The notes: generated by a model not told the origin, from the sequence alone. A DNA stretch of 64,000 nucleotides from Rhodopseudomonas sp. AAP120 (GCF_001295845.1 NZ_LJIC01000022.1:51275-115274), one strand, 5' to 3'. Positions 26,208-35,227 are shown, counted from the stretch's first letter. Made by a program: numbers and translations.

Positions 26208-27443
26208 ATGAAGGCTTCAGAGCTCACCTCGTTTCAGCGCTGGTCGATCCTGATCGGCGCTTCGGTGCTGCTGAGCCTAGCGATGGGCATGCGGCAGAGC
26301 TTCGGTCTGCTTCAACCCTCCGTGATCCGTGACGTCGGTATCACCAGCGCTGACTTCTCGCTGGCGACGGCGCTGCAGAACATCATCTGGGGCGTCACCC
26401 AGCCGATCGTCGGCCTGATGGCGGACCGCTACGGTTCGCGCTGGGTGATGCTCGGCGGCGTGGTGATCTACGCGGCCGGCCTGGTGCTGATGATGATGGC
26501 CGACTCGGCGCTGACCTTCACGCTCGGCTGCGGTGTGTGCGTCGGCATCGCGCTGTCCTGCACCGCCTCGAGCATGACGATGACCGCGACTTCGCGCACC
26601 GTGTCGCCGGCCAAGCGCAGCGTCGCGATGGGTGCGGTGTCGGCGGCGGGCTCGCTCGGCCTGGTGCTGGCGTCGCCGCTGGCGCAGACGCTGATCACCA
26701 CCTCGGGCTGGCAGATGGCGCTGATCGGCTTCCTCGGCCTCGCCGCGGTGATGTTGCCGTCGGCATTCTTCGCCGGCCGCTCCGACAAGATCGACATCGA
26801 CAAGGCCGACGACAGCGAGCGTTCGGCCGGCGAGGTCGTGCAGTCGGCGCTCGGCCATTCCGGCTTCATGGTGATGGCGATCGCGTTCTTCGTCTGCGGC
26901 CTGCAGCTCGTGTTCATCACCACGCATCTGCCGAACTATCTGGCGATCTGCGGGCTCGACCCGTCGCTCGGCGCCAGCGCGCTGGCGACCATCGGGCTGT
27001 TCAACGTGCTCGGCTCCTACGTGTTCGGCTGGCTCGGAGGCCGCTATCCCAAGCAGTATCTGCTCGGCGGCATCTATATCGTGCGCTCGCTGGCGATCGC
27101 GGCGTATTTCTACTTCCCGGCCTCGGCCACCACCACGCTGGTGTTTGCCGCGGTGATGGGCGCGCTGTGGCTCGGCGTGATCCCGCTGGTCAACGGCCTC
27201 GTCGCGCAGCTGTTCGGGCTGCGCTACATGGCGACACTCACCGGCATCGCCTTCCTCAGCCACCAGGTCGGCTCCTTTATCGGCGCCTGGGGCGGCGGCA
27301 TGATCTACGATCACCTCGGCAACTACGATCGCGCCTGGCAGGCCGCGGTGCTGATCGGCCTGATCGCCGGCACCGCCCAGATGCTGATGAACGTCCGCCC
27401 GCCACGCCGCCGCGAGGAGCTGGCGGTGCCGGTCACGGCGTGA
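26208..27443 (+). CDS. MFS transporter (OxlT/monocarboxylate-type)
   Basis: A 411-residue major facilitator with about twelve membrane helices. The family-typical GMRQSFGLLQPSVIRD start of the monocarboxylate/oxalate branch is followed by the loop motif GLMADRYGSRWVML (about 66-79). A central hydrophilic loop lies at about 195-215, and FGLRYMATLTGIAFLSHQVGSF is in helix 10. The ATG at 26208 follows AGAGGAAA with seven bases of spacing. It is divergent from the GNAT gene. It likely exchanges or imports a carboxylate; the substrate is not determinable. Confidence 0.92.
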   Translation: MKASELTSFQRWSILIGASVLLSLAMGMRQSFGLLQPSVIRDVGITSADFSLATALQNIIWGVTQPIVGLMADRYGSRWVMLGGVVIYAAGLVLMMMADSALTFTLGCGVCVGIALSCTASSMTMTATSRTVSPAKRSVAMGAVSAAGSLGLVLASPLAQTLITTSGWQMALIGFLGLAAVMLPSAFFAGRSDKIDIDKADDSERSAGEVVQSALGHSGFMVMAIAFFVCGLQLVFITTHLPNYLAICGLDPSLGASALATIGLFNVLGSYVFGWLGGRYPKQYLLGGIYIVRSLAIAAYFYFPASATTTLVFAAVMGALWLGVIPLVNGLVAQLFGLRYMATLTGIAFLSHQVGSFIGAWGGGMIYDHLGNYDRAWQAAVLIGLIAGTAQMLMNVRPPRRREELAVPVTA

Positions 27444-27466
27444 GGAGTCGAAGCTCGGCCACAACT

Positions 27467-27576
27467 ACACCCTCATGGTGAGGAGGCGCGCAGCGCCGTC
27501 TCGAACCATGGGCCGCGAGTCGGACGTGGCCCCACCCTTCGAGACGCCCGGCTTTGCCGGTCTCCTCAGGATGAGG
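27467..27576. repeat. Family D palindromic repeat (copy 2)
   Basis: Same order as copy 1 at 14332: CCTCATGGTGAGGAGGCGCG, then GTCTCGAACCATGGGCCGC, CTTCGAGACGCCCGGC and TCCTCAGGATGAGG. The outer CCTCAT/ATGAGG arms are better preserved here. Confidence 0.8.
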
Positions 27577-27719
27577 AGTCAGTGCCTCCGGCTGCGGCCC
27601 GTTCGGTGAGGCGCAGCGCGCTCCGGTAAGATCACCCATCAGCGGTAACTGCTCCGGTACGCTCAGCATCTTGCGCCGATGACAGCCCTGCGACAGGGCG
27701 TTGCAATTCAGAATAGATA

Positions 27720-27748
27720 TTGGGTCCAGCGGCGGAACCTTCTATAAG
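27720..27748 (+). promoter_or_regulatory. Candidate sigma-70-type promoter of the superoxide dismutase gene
   Basis: TTGGGT and TATAAG are separated by 17 bp, ending 48 bp before the ATG. The remainder of the 27577-27719 gap shows nothing recognisable. Confidence 0.4.
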
Positions 27749-27796
27749 GGAGGCTCGTTAAGAAGCCGTCCCCCACCATTGTGGAAATGATGACCC

Positions 27797-28393
27797 ATGA
27801 CCTTCACGCTTCCTGAGTTGCCTTACGCCTACGACGCGCTCCAGCCCTACATGTCCAAGGAGACGCTGGAATATCATCACGACAAGCATCATCAGGCCTA
27901 TGTCACCAACGGCAACAACCTGCTGAAGGGCACCGAATTCGAGGGGAAGTCGCTCGAAGAGATCGTCAAGGGCTCGTTCGGCAAGAACGCCGCGCTGTTC
28001 AACAACGCCGGCCAGCACTTCAACCACATCCATTTCTGGAAGTGGATGAAGCCGAATGGCGGCGGCACCAAGCTGCCGGGCGCGCTGGAAAAGAAGATCA
28101 ACGAAGACCTCGGTGGCCTCGAGAAGTTCAAGGCCGATTTCGCCGCGGCCGGCGCCGGCCAGTTCGGCTCGGGCTGGGCCTGGCTGTCGGTCAAGGACGG
28201 CAAGCTCGAAATCTCCAAGACCCCGAACGGTGAGAACCCGCTGGTGCACGGCGCCACGCCGATCCTCGGCGTCGACGTCTGGGAGCACTCCTACTACATC
28301 GATTATCGCAACCGCCGTCCCGACTATCTGAAGGCGTTCGTCGATAATTTGATCAACTGGGAATACGTCGAAGAGCTGTATTCGAAGGCGTAA
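27797..28393 (+). CDS. sodB: Iron/manganese superoxide dismutase
   Basis: Converts superoxide to peroxide and oxygen. It has 198 residues, the bacterial standard. The metal ligands are seen as His in EYHHDKHHQAYV (about 27), His in NNAGQHFNHIHFW (about 79), and Asp and His in DVWEHSYYIDY (about 161-165). QHFNH followed by FGSGWAWL favours the iron-type (SodB) branch, but metal choice cannot be settled by eye. A promoter candidate lies upstream and a strong terminator downstream, so it is monocistronic. Confidence 0.96.
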   Translation: MTFTLPELPYAYDALQPYMSKETLEYHHDKHHQAYVTNGNNLLKGTEFEGKSLEEIVKGSFGKNAALFNNAGQHFNHIHFWKWMKPNGGGTKLPGALEKKINEDLGGLEKFKADFAAAGAGQFGSGWAWLSVKDGKLEISKTPNGENPLVHGATPILGVDVWEHSYYIDYRNRRPDYLKAFVDNLINWEYVEELYSKA

Positions 28394-28423
28394 GCGCCGC
28401 GGCTCAATCACCGATTGAAATCG

Positions 28424-28456
28424 AAAAGGCGGCCTCGTGGGCCGCCTTTTCTTTTG
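28424..28456 (+). terminator. Intrinsic terminator after the superoxide dismutase gene
   Basis: AAAAGGCGGCC and GGCCGCCTTTT form a perfect 11-bp stem with a five-base loop, followed by CTTTTG. Confidence 0.92.
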
Positions 28457-28532
28457 ATCGCAGCGCCTCTTGCGAGCGCCGGCCGGCTGCGTCACAACGT
28501 CTCGCCGGCCTCGCAACGTGGAGAGACGTGGA

Positions 28533-28907
28533 ATGGTTTATCTGCTCGTATTCCTCGGTGGCGGACTGGGGACGATGCTGCGTCACCTCGTCAATACGGT
28601 GAGCGCCAGGATGTTCGGAACGGCGTTCCCGTATCACACGTTCTTCATCAACGTGTCGGGCTCTTTCATCATGGGTCTGATCGCCGGCTATTTCGCCTTC
28701 AAGGCCGGCTCGCCGCAATCCGTCCGGCTGTTCCTGATGACTGGCATCCTCGGCGGCTACACCACCTTCTCGGCGTTCTCGCTCGACGCCGCACTGCTGT
28801 ACGAACGCGGCGCCGTCGGCCTGGCGCTGCTCTACGTGCTCGGCTCGGTGGCGCTGGCGATCGGCGGCCTGTTCGCCGGCATGGCCCTGATCCGCGCGAT
28901 TACCTGA
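28533..28907 (+). CDS. crcB: Fluoride-specific channel CrcB/Fluc
   Basis: 124-residue small membrane protein with four helices. Visible are the start GGGLGTMLRHLVN (about 8-20, with the conserved Arg), FPYHTFFINVSGSFIMGL (the family's conserved Asn-x-x-G), and GGYTTFSAFSLDAA with the TTFS pore motif. Two antiparallel copies form a fluoride exporter in known examples. GGAGAG precedes the ATG. No fluoride-riboswitch core was seen upstream, so control is not obvious. It follows the superoxide dismutase terminator and is probably expressed separately. Confidence 0.95.
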   Translation: MVYLLVFLGGGLGTMLRHLVNTVSARMFGTAFPYHTFFINVSGSFIMGLIAGYFAFKAGSPQSVRLFLMTGILGGYTTFSAFSLDAALLYERGAVGLALLYVLGSVALAIGGLFAGMALIRAIT

Positions 28908-28999
28908 GCCGCGGCGTCACCCTCAGCCTCTCCGTCATTGCGAGTTGGGACCGACGAGCGCGTCGACACGCTTGGATGAAAGAACGCTGCCGCGCGAAA

Positions 29000-29171
29000 A
29001 CCTCTCCCCGCGCGCGGGGAGAGGTCGGATTGCGCAGCAATCCGGGTGAGGGGGCGCCTACGCAAGCCTGAGCGCCTGCGATCCTGGGGCCCCGATGGCC
29101 CAACAAACTCGCGCTCGGCCTTGCTGAGACGCCCCCTCATCCCACCCTTCTCCCCGCACGCGGGGAGAAGG
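29000..29171. repeat. Dispersed palindromic repeat, family E (copy 2 type)
   Basis: CCTCTCCCCGCGCGCGGGGA opens the unit as its own hairpin. GTGAGGGGGCG and CGCCCCCTCAT are the middle arms, and CTTCTCCCCGCACGCGGGGA closes it. It fills the middle of the 28908-29451 gap. A half copy of family A lies at 28929-28944, and no gene is seen in the gap. Confidence 0.75.
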
Positions 29172-29326
29172 AGCAGGCCGTGCTCGCGGCGTGGCCTCGA
29201 TCCAATCGAACTCTGACGTTGGCCAGCGCTTTAGCGATGCTGGGGACGCGGAAGAATCAGACCTTGTAGACGCCGGTATCACGAAATCCTCTCTAGGTAT
29301 TTTAGTAACTTCTTTCTTCCTAGGAG

Positions 29327-29397
29327 CGGCAGCGACGAAGCAATCCATGCCGCACGCGTGGCGCTGGATTGCTTCGCTTCGCTCGCAATGACGGGGA
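29327..29397. repeat. Family A palindromic repeat, eroded (copy 4)
   Basis: GAAGCAATCC and GGATTGCTTC inner arms and the right arm GCTCGCAATGACGGGGAG are intact. The outer left arm is missing and is replaced by an AT-rich stretch at about 29280-29326. Confidence 0.7.
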
Positions 29398-29451
29398 GCG
29401 GACTTCGAGATAACTGCTGCTTCTTCGCGCGCTGCGCGTTGAGCTGATGCG

Positions 29452-29946
29452 TCAGGGTCGCTGCGAAAGATTGTGCAACAAAAACGTCAGCGCCGTGCTG
29501 GCGAAGACGTGCATGTTGTCGAGCCGGTCGGCGCTCGCGGTCTCCAGCGTCATCACCGCATTCGCAGGACCGGCGACGGCGATGCAGGTGTGGCCGGCGG
29601 CGTCGCCGTAGCGGTTGCCGCCCGGACCGGCGGCGCCGGTCTCGGACAGTCCCCAATCGGCGCCGAGCCGGCCGCGGATCTGCCTCGCCAGCAATTCGGC
29701 ATAGGGCTCGGACGACGAGCGTACGCCCTCGACCTTCATGTCGGCATCCGGAATATCCATCAGCACGCGCCGCGCCTGCCGCGTGTACACCACCGCCGAT
29801 CCGAGGAAGTAGGCCGACGCGCCCGGCACCGCGAGCAGCGCCGCCGCGATCAATCCGCCGGTCGATGATTCCGCCACCGCGATCGTCTGCTTTTGCGCGA
29901 TCAGGTGCAGCGCGACCTTTTCGGCCAGGGGAACGAGGTCTTTCAT
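29452..29946 (-). CDS. pncC: CinA-type nicotinamide-nucleotide amidase PncC
   Basis: 164-residue stand-alone CinA C-terminal domain, deamidating nicotinamide mononucleotide to nicotinate mononucleotide in pyridine-nucleotide recycling. Family motifs are AVAESSTGGLIAAAL (about 23-37), YFLGSAVVYT (about 45), and SETGAAGPGGNRYGDAAGHT (about 98-118). The usual length is about 160. The longer upstream frame has no support; ATG 29946 is the first good methionine. NAD salvage would be its cellular role. Confidence 0.92.
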   Translation of the reverse strand: MKDLVPLAEKVALHLIAQKQTIAVAESSTGGLIAAALLAVPGASAYFLGSAVVYTRQARRVLMDIPDADMKVEGVRSSSEPYAELLARQIRGRLGADWGLSETGAAGPGGNRYGDAAGHTCIAVAGPANAVMTLETASADRLDNMHVFASTALTFLLHNLSQRP

Positions 29947-30213
29947 GATTGCAACTCCGGCCTTGCCGCGCGTGCGCGAGCCCGTCCTGATCAGTGACTG
30001 CCGCCGGCGAATCCGGCCCGAACTGGCCGACAGCTGAGCGGAATTGTCCGGATCCGGCAATCCGATATTGAACCGCGTGCGGCGAGACGCAATCCGATGC
30101 GGCCGCGCAGCGCGGCGCATTGGGCTATGCCGTCGCGGCGGCTTGCGGGAACGGGCGGCTTTGTGTCTCACTCCGGTCCGACAGCGTTCCGCCTCCAACC
30201 ACAAGAGACGCAG

Positions 30214-32004
30214 ATGTCCGCAGGGAACACCCAAGGCGCCGCCGCTGTGGCGGCCGCGCCCCGCAATGCCGCGAACCTGATCGCGCCCGACACCACAGGG
30301 CTCAACTTCTATCGCGCCGATCCGTCGCTCGCCGATCTGTTGCGTATCCATCTGCCGGCCGATCTGGTCGCGCATCTCGAGCCGCATCTCGACCGGCTCG
30401 GCGAACTCGCCGGCGGTCCGCTCGATGAGTGCGCGCGGCTGGCCGATCGCCACACGCCGATCCTGCATCAGCGCGACCGCTTCGGCCGCGATGCGCAATC
30501 TATCGAGTATCACCCGGCCTATCGCGAACTCGAGAACGCGGCGTTCGGCACCTTCGGCATCCACGCGCTGTCGCACCGCAAGGGCATCATGGGCTGGCCG
30601 GAGGTCTATCCGGTGACCGCCAAGCATGCCTTCACGCTGCTGTTCAACGAAACCGAATTCGGCATGGGCTGCCCGATCAACGTCACTGACGGCTGCGCCA
30701 AGCTGCTGTCGAAATTCGGCGATGCCGCGCTGAAAGCGAAGTATCTCGACGGCCTGACCCAGACCGACATGAGCAAGCTGACTCAGGGCGGTCAGTTCAT
30801 GACCGAGAAGGAGGGCGGCTCCGATGTCGGCACGTTGACCACGGTCGCGGTCTCCGAAGGCGATCACTGGCGGCTCTACGGCGAGAAGTGGTTCTGCTCC
30901 AACGCCGACGCCAAGGTGGTGATGCTGCTGGCGCGGCCGCAGGGCGCCGGTCCTGGTACACGCGGCGTCGGCCTGTTCCTGATGCCGCGCTTCCTCGACG
31001 ATGGTTCGCCTAATCACTATCGGATCGTGCGGCTGAAGGACAAGCTTGGTACACGCTCGATGGCGTCGGGCGAGATCAAGCTCGAAGGCGCGATCGCCTA
31101 TGCGGTCGGCAAGCTCGATCGTGGCTTCGTGCAGATGGCCGAGATGGTGAACTCATCACGCCTCTCCAACGGCGTGAAGTCGACCGCCCTGATGCGCCGC
31201 GCCTGGCACGACGCCATCACCGTCGCGAAGAACCGTGTGGTGTTCGGTCAGCGCATCGTCGACCTGCCGCTGGCGCGACGCCAACTGATGAAAATTCTGC
31301 TGCCGACCGAGCAGGCGATGTCGATGAGCTTCCTCACCGCCGATGCGCTCGACCGCGCCGAGGCAGGGAGTCAGGATGCCGCAGCCTTACTCCGCATCCT
31401 GACTCCGACATTGAAGTTCCGCGCCACCCGCGACGCCCGCAAGGTCTGCGGCGACGCCTTGGAAATGCGAGGCGGTATCGGTTACGTCGAGGAATTCGCG
31501 ACTGCGAGGCTGTTGCGCGACGCCCATCTCGGATCGATCTGGGAGGGCACCGGTAATATCGTCGCGATCGATGCGCTCAAGCGGGCGATCGGCCGTCATG
31601 GCGCGGAGTCGGCACTTGCCGCTGATTTGCATGCGCGTCTGGACGATGCCACAGGTTTGCCCCAAGCCTGGAGCGACCGTTTGCGCGGCCTGATCGACCG
31701 CGCCATCGGCTTCGCTCGCGAGGTTGCGGGCCATGCCGAGAACGAGTCCGACGCCCGCCGCGCTACCAGCGCGCTGTACCACGTCGCCAGCGCGGTCTCA
31801 CTGGCGTGGGAAGGCACCAAGATCGCCGCGATGCGCGGCGACGCCCGCCGCGCGCTGCTGTCGCGATTAGTCGTCGAGCATCGGCTGTATGCGCCCGACC
31901 CGTTCAAAGGCGGCGACGGCAAGACGGAGTTCGCGATCGCCGAGCTGCTGCTCGGCGAAGCCGATGCGCCGATGGATAAGGTGGCGCCGATGCTGACGGC
32001 GTAA
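30214..32004 (+). CDS. Acyl-CoA dehydrogenase, AidB/long-form type
   Basis: 596-residue flavoprotein, longer than the usual 380-400 residues because of an N-terminal extension and a C-terminal helical tail, as in the AidB/FadE-like group. The FAD-contact stretch is LTQGGQFMTEKEGGSDVGT near residue 190, followed by GEKWFCSNADA. The C-terminal MRGGIGYVEEFATARLLRDA and SIWEGTGNI contain a Glu at the position of the catalytic base in medium-chain enzymes. It could oxidise an acyl-CoA or, like AidB, act in a stress role. The ATG at 30214 has only a weak ribosome site (AAGAGACG). No operon partner is close. Confidence 0.9.
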   Translation: MSAGNTQGAAAVAAAPRNAANLIAPDTTGLNFYRADPSLADLLRIHLPADLVAHLEPHLDRLGELAGGPLDECARLADRHTPILHQRDRFGRDAQSIEYHPAYRELENAAFGTFGIHALSHRKGIMGWPEVYPVTAKHAFTLLFNETEFGMGCPINVTDGCAKLLSKFGDAALKAKYLDGLTQTDMSKLTQGGQFMTEKEGGSDVGTLTTVAVSEGDHWRLYGEKWFCSNADAKVVMLLARPQGAGPGTRGVGLFLMPRFLDDGSPNHYRIVRLKDKLGTRSMASGEIKLEGAIAYAVGKLDRGFVQMAEMVNSSRLSNGVKSTALMRRAWHDAITVAKNRVVFGQRIVDLPLARRQLMKILLPTEQAMSMSFLTADALDRAEAGSQDAAALLRILTPTLKFRATRDARKVCGDALEMRGGIGYVEEFATARLLRDAHLGSIWEGTGNIVAIDALKRAIGRHGAESALAADLHARLDDATGLPQAWSDRLRGLIDRAIGFAREVAGHAENESDARRATSALYHVASAVSLAWEGTKIAAMRGDARRALLSRLVVEHRLYAPDPFKGGDGKTEFAIAELLLGEADAPMDKVAPMLTA

Positions 32005-32021
32005 GGCCGCACGTACAGCCT

Positions 32022-32111
32022 CTCCCCGTCATTGCGAGCGCAGCGAAGCAATCCAGCGTCGAGCACCGCGCTGGATTGCTTCGTCGCTTCGCTCCTCGCA
32101 ATGACGGAGAG
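32022..32111. repeat. Family A palindromic repeat (copy 5)
   Basis: CTCCCCGTCATTGCGAG left arm and CTCGCAATGACGGAGAG right arm, with inner GAAGCAATCCAGCG and CGCTGGATTGCTTC. It lies between two convergent genes. Confidence 0.85.
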
Positions 32112-32127
32112 GTTGACCCAGTGATAA

Positions 32128-33606
32128 CTAATCCACAAACGCCTTCGGTGGAACAAACCCGCCGAATTCCTGCTCGATCAGTTCGGCGAGCTTCAGCGGC
32201 GTGCGGTCTTCGAGCCAGGGGCCGACGATCTGCACGCCGATCGGCAGGCCTTCGCTCGACATGCCGACCGGCAGCGCCGTTGCCGGCAGGCCGGGCAAAG
32301 TGGCGATACCCGGCCACACCAGCTGATCGACATAAGGATGCGGCTGGTTATCGATCATGATGCGGCGTTCTTCCTGCGGCTCGTGATGATCCTGCGGATA
32401 GGCCGGCGTCGGCATCACCGGGCAGATCACCGCGTCGAACGACTTGAACAACTCGCGCCACTGCGCGCGCAGGCCGGTGCGGCGGCCGTCGGCAATCACC
32501 CAGTCGCGATGGCTCAGCACCATGCCGCGCAGGCGTTCGGCGCCGAGGCTGTCGTCGGCCGCATCGAGCTTGGTTACCGCGTTCTGCACGTCGGCGAGAA
32601 CTTCCGGCGCGAAGCTTGCGGCAAGGAACGACAGCAGCATGCGCATATACACGCGCGAGGTTTCCGCGAGATCGGGCAGCAGCGGCGACTGACGGGTGAT
32701 CGATACGCCGGCCTTGGTCAGGTTGCTCGCCAGCGTGTCAATCGCTTGGCGCACACTGGAGCCGGTCGGCAGCAGCGGATGCTGGTCCAGTATCAGCACG
32801 CGGAAGTCTTTCATCGCCGTGTGCCGCGCGGCCGGCAGGTCGAGCTTGTAGCCGATGCCGTCGAACACCGGATCCGGGCCGGCGATGACGTCGAGTAGCA
32901 GCGCGAGGTCGGCGGCGGAGCGCGCCATCGGTCCGATTACCGACAGGTCGCGATTGGACGGCAGCGGTGGCAGTCCGGGCGGCGTGTGGCCGCGTGCCGG
33001 ACACAGCGCGAAGGTCGGCTTGTGCGCATAGATGCCGCAGTAATGACCCGGCACACGCAGCGAGCCGCCGATATCGGAGCCGAGCGACAGCGCGCCGAAG
33101 CCCGCCGCCAGCGCCGCCGACGAACCGCCGGACGAGCCGCCCGGCGTGCGGCTGAGATCGTAGGGGTTGTTGGTGGTGCCGTAGATCTCGTTGTAGCTCT
33201 GCCAGTCGGCGAGCGCCACCGGCACGTTGGTCTTGCCGACGATCACGCCGCCCGCCGCGCGTACACGCTCGATGGCGAGCGCATCGGTCTCGGCGACGAA
33301 GTTCTTCTGATCGGGGAAGCCCCAGGTGGTCGGCAGGCCGGCGACGTTGAAGCTCTCCTTCACGGTCATCGGAATGCCGAGCAACGGTTCGCGGCCGCCG
33401 CGCGAGAGCGCGAGATCGGCAGCGCGCGCCGTCTGCAACGCACGGTCGAAATCGCGGACGCAGATGGCGTTGACCTTGTCGTCGTGGCGCTCGATGCGGT
33501 CGATCGCCTCCTGGGTCAATTCGACGGCCGAGACTTTCTTGGCTTTCAGGGCGGCGCTGAGTTCGGTGGCGGTGGCGAAGCTGGTTTGCGATGTCAAAGG
33601 TTTCAC
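32128..33606 (-). CDS. Amidase-signature family amidase
   Basis: 492-residue serine amidohydrolase with the Ser-cisSer-Lys triad: Lys in GIPMTVKESFNV (about 83), the glycine/serine-rich signature TPGGSSGGSSAALAAG (about 155-170), and GSDIGGSLRVPG (about 178-189). It should hydrolyse an amide; GatA is related but would be accompanied by GatB and GatC, which are absent. The GTG at 33606 overlaps the GGGAG ribosome site, and the TTG three codons later is better spaced and may be the true start. Substrate unknown. Confidence 0.92.
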   Translation of the reverse strand: MKPLTSQTSFATATELSAALKAKKVSAVELTQEAIDRIERHDDKVNAICVRDFDRALQTARAADLALSRGGREPLLGIPMTVKESFNVAGLPTTWGFPDQKNFVAETDALAIERVRAAGGVIVGKTNVPVALADWQSYNEIYGTTNNPYDLSRTPGGSSGGSSAALAAGFGALSLGSDIGGSLRVPGHYCGIYAHKPTFALCPARGHTPPGLPPLPSNRDLSVIGPMARSAADLALLLDVIAGPDPVFDGIGYKLDLPAARHTAMKDFRVLILDQHPLLPTGSSVRQAIDTLASNLTKAGVSITRQSPLLPDLAETSRVYMRMLLSFLAASFAPEVLADVQNAVTKLDAADDSLGAERLRGMVLSHRDWVIADGRRTGLRAQWRELFKSFDAVICPVMPTPAYPQDHHEPQEERRIMIDNQPHPYVDQLVWPGIATLPGLPATALPVGMSSEGLPIGVQIVGPWLEDRTPLKLAELIEQEFGGFVPPKAFVD

Positions 33607-33757
33607 TCCCGATGGCTGTCAGCCATATGCCATGCGGGCCAAGCTCAACGCAAATGCCGCTCAATAGCGGGATCATTCGATCGGCTCCGGGGCGACCAGG
33701 GTCAACGCCGCCATTCAGCAACAGATCGCCTGCGACGCGCAGGCGCGCCCCGGGCAT

Positions 33758-33771
33758 TTGATCTTAATCAA
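33758..33771. promoter_or_regulatory. FNR/FixK-type box (orphan)
   Basis: TTGATCTTAATCAA is a perfect TTGAT-N4-ATCAA site. It lies 152 bp upstream of the amidase start and, in the other direction, about 235 bp before a strong terminator with no gene between. Confidence 0.7.
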
Positions 33772-33799
33772 GGATGATAGTTCGTTGGGAATGATCTGC

Positions 33800-34033
33800 T
33801 GCTGCAGACGTCTATGCCGCTGTCGATTAGTCGACCCGACCAGTCTTGCTATCGCGAAGATCAATTTCGGGTTGTGGCGGCACGGGGCATTGTTGCACGG
33901 AATTGAGCGATTTTGGTCGGCGCTGCCGATAGTTAGCTGCCTCGAAAGCCGGCTCGCGAGCCGTCTCGCAGGCTGTCGCAGCGTAAAGAGTCTCCCTAGA
34001 CTTAAAGCTCCGGCTTCGGCCGGAGCTTTCTTT
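33800..34033 (+). ncRNA. Candidate oxygen-responsive small RNA
   Basis: This gene-free stretch begins about 41 bp after the centre of the perfect FNR-type box. It contains a palindrome CGGCTCGCGAGCCG near 33952, a hairpin AGTCT-CCCT-AGACT at 33989-34002, and then a perfect 11-bp terminator stem. AATGAT at 33790-33795 could serve as a -10 element. The only open frame runs through the terminator and has an unlikely composition. The 5' end is a guess. It does not match tmRNA, SRP RNA or RNase P RNA; a 6S-type RNA was considered but no long closing stem was seen. Confidence 0.4.
34004..34033 (+). terminator. Strong intrinsic terminator with TTCG tetraloop
   Basis: AAAGCTCCGGC and GCCGGAGCTTT pair perfectly (11 bp) around TTCG, followed by CTTT. 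The T-tract is on the plus strand, where no protein gene precedes it; on the minus strand it is 42 bp past the end of the TonB-like gene and could serve both. Confidence 0.8.
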
Positions 34034-34070
34034 ATGTGGGGATCCGGCAATCCACCGCGACACCCGACGG

Positions 34071-34940
34071 TCAGCCGCCGTGGAAGTTCTGCGGCGTAAA
34101 GTCGAGGTCGAGGACTTTCCACTCCTTGTACTTGTCCGCCGGCAACATGGAATAGGGCTGGCACGCGGTCAGCGCCTGGATCGCACCCTTCATCAGCGCC
34201 GGACCTTTGGTGGAGGCGCTGGCTTCGATCACGAACGGCTCCTGCGCCAATCGCCCGTCAGGCAGCAGCGGCACGCGCAGAATGATCTTCACATTGTCGG
34301 TGGGCGCGACGCCGGGCGGCAGTGTGGCGCAGGACTTCAGCTTGCGGCGCAGCGCGGCGATCGCATCGGCGCTGATGTCGGCGGCGATCTCCGCGGGCGC
34401 ATCGAAGGTTGGATCGGCCGGCAGCCCCAGCGCGACCGAGTATTTCACCGTCAGATCCGGCTGCTGTGGGATCGCAGCCGGAAACGCCGCCGGCGTCGAG
34501 CTTGACGGGGAAGGTGGCTGAGACGTCGCGGGCGTCTGCGGCGACTCCGCCGCCGGCGCGGGTTTAGTGGGGGCTTCAGCCTTCTGCGGCTGACGTTCGG
34601 ATGTGGCCGGCTCCGGCTTCGCCTGCTCGGGCTTGGATGCTTGTTGGGGCGCTGGTTCAGGCGCCGCTGGTTTGGTTTCGGCTGCCGGCGTCTCGCTTGG
34701 CATCTCCAAGGCCGGCTTCATCTCCGGCTTCGGTTCAGGCTGCGGCGGCGCCTCGTCGGCTGTGACGACATCCACTTCGACCCGCTGCTCCGGCACGTCG
34801 GCAAACGGCCGGACTTCGGCCAGCAGCAGCACGGCCGCCACCAGCCCCAGATGGGCCAGAACGGAAACCGACAGACCGGAGCGAAGCTTGGCGAACGAGA
34901 TCATCACATGGACCGGGGCGAGGCGCCTGCCGGACAGCAT
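34071..34940 (-). CDS. TonB/TolA-like cell-envelope protein
   Basis: 289 residues: one N-terminal membrane anchor (about 24-41, LSVSVLAHLGLVAAVLLLAE), a long Pro/Glu/Lys/Ala-rich periplasmic spacer (about 60-160), and a folded C-terminal domain from about 185 with LKSCATLPPGVAPTDNVKII and LTACQPYSMLP. The layout is that of TolA/TonB energy transducers that span the periplasm. No exbB/exbD or tolQ/tolR genes are nearby. ATG 34940 follows GAGG; an internal ATG at 34904 is an alternative start closer to the membrane helix. Its partner receptor is unknown. Confidence 0.8.
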   Translation of the reverse strand: MLSGRRLAPVHVMISFAKLRSGLSVSVLAHLGLVAAVLLLAEVRPFADVPEQRVEVDVVTADEAPPQPEPKPEMKPALEMPSETPAAETKPAAPEPAPQQASKPEQAKPEPATSERQPQKAEAPTKPAPAAESPQTPATSQPPSPSSSTPAAFPAAIPQQPDLTVKYSVALGLPADPTFDAPAEIAADISADAIAALRRKLKSCATLPPGVAPTDNVKIILRVPLLPDGRLAQEPFVIEASASTKGPALMKGAIQALTACQPYSMLPADKYKEWKVLDLDFTPQNFHGG

Positions 34941-34991
34941 AGCGCGTCGCCCTCGGTCGATGGACTCCGATCTTTGCCGGAACGCCGGCCG

Positions 34992-35165
34992 TCAGAACAC
35001 CAGCTGACCGGCGGTGAACGCCAGAATCAGGAACAGCAGGAACAGCGCGAGGGAGAGGAAGAACAGCAGCTTCGAGATCCGCGCTGCACCGGCGGCGATA
35101 TTGGTGAAGCCGAAGAAGCCGGCCACCAGCGAGATGACCAGAAAGATGATTGCCCATTTCAACAT
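34992..35165 (-). CDS. DUF1328 small membrane protein
   Basis: 57 residues with two hydrophobic helices (about 2-24 and 32-55). The family pattern is seen as [20 protein letters not shown] then [19 protein letters not shown] lies upstream of the ATG. DUF1328 proteins (YtjA-like) are widespread, often stress-induced and of unknown function. It stands alone between the TonB-like gene and the acyl-CoA ligase terminator. Confidence 0.93.
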   Translation of the reverse strand: MLKWAIIFLVISLVAGFFGFTNIAAGAARISKLLFFLSLALFLLFLILAFTAGQLVF

Positions 35166-35227
35166 GTTCGATGCTCCCAGCGGCCCTTCCGTCTCGTGGT
35201 GAGACGTCTTCCTCGCGCGCGCTGCAG

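Noticed and set aside
28457..28532. Fluoride riboswitch in front of crcB
   Set aside because: The short gap lacks the conserved aptamer core, so no riboswitch is called.
33758..34099. A 113-codon plus-strand frame over the candidate small RNA
   Set aside because: It begins inside the FNR-type box, runs through a perfect terminator hairpin and has a composition unlike the neighbouring genes.
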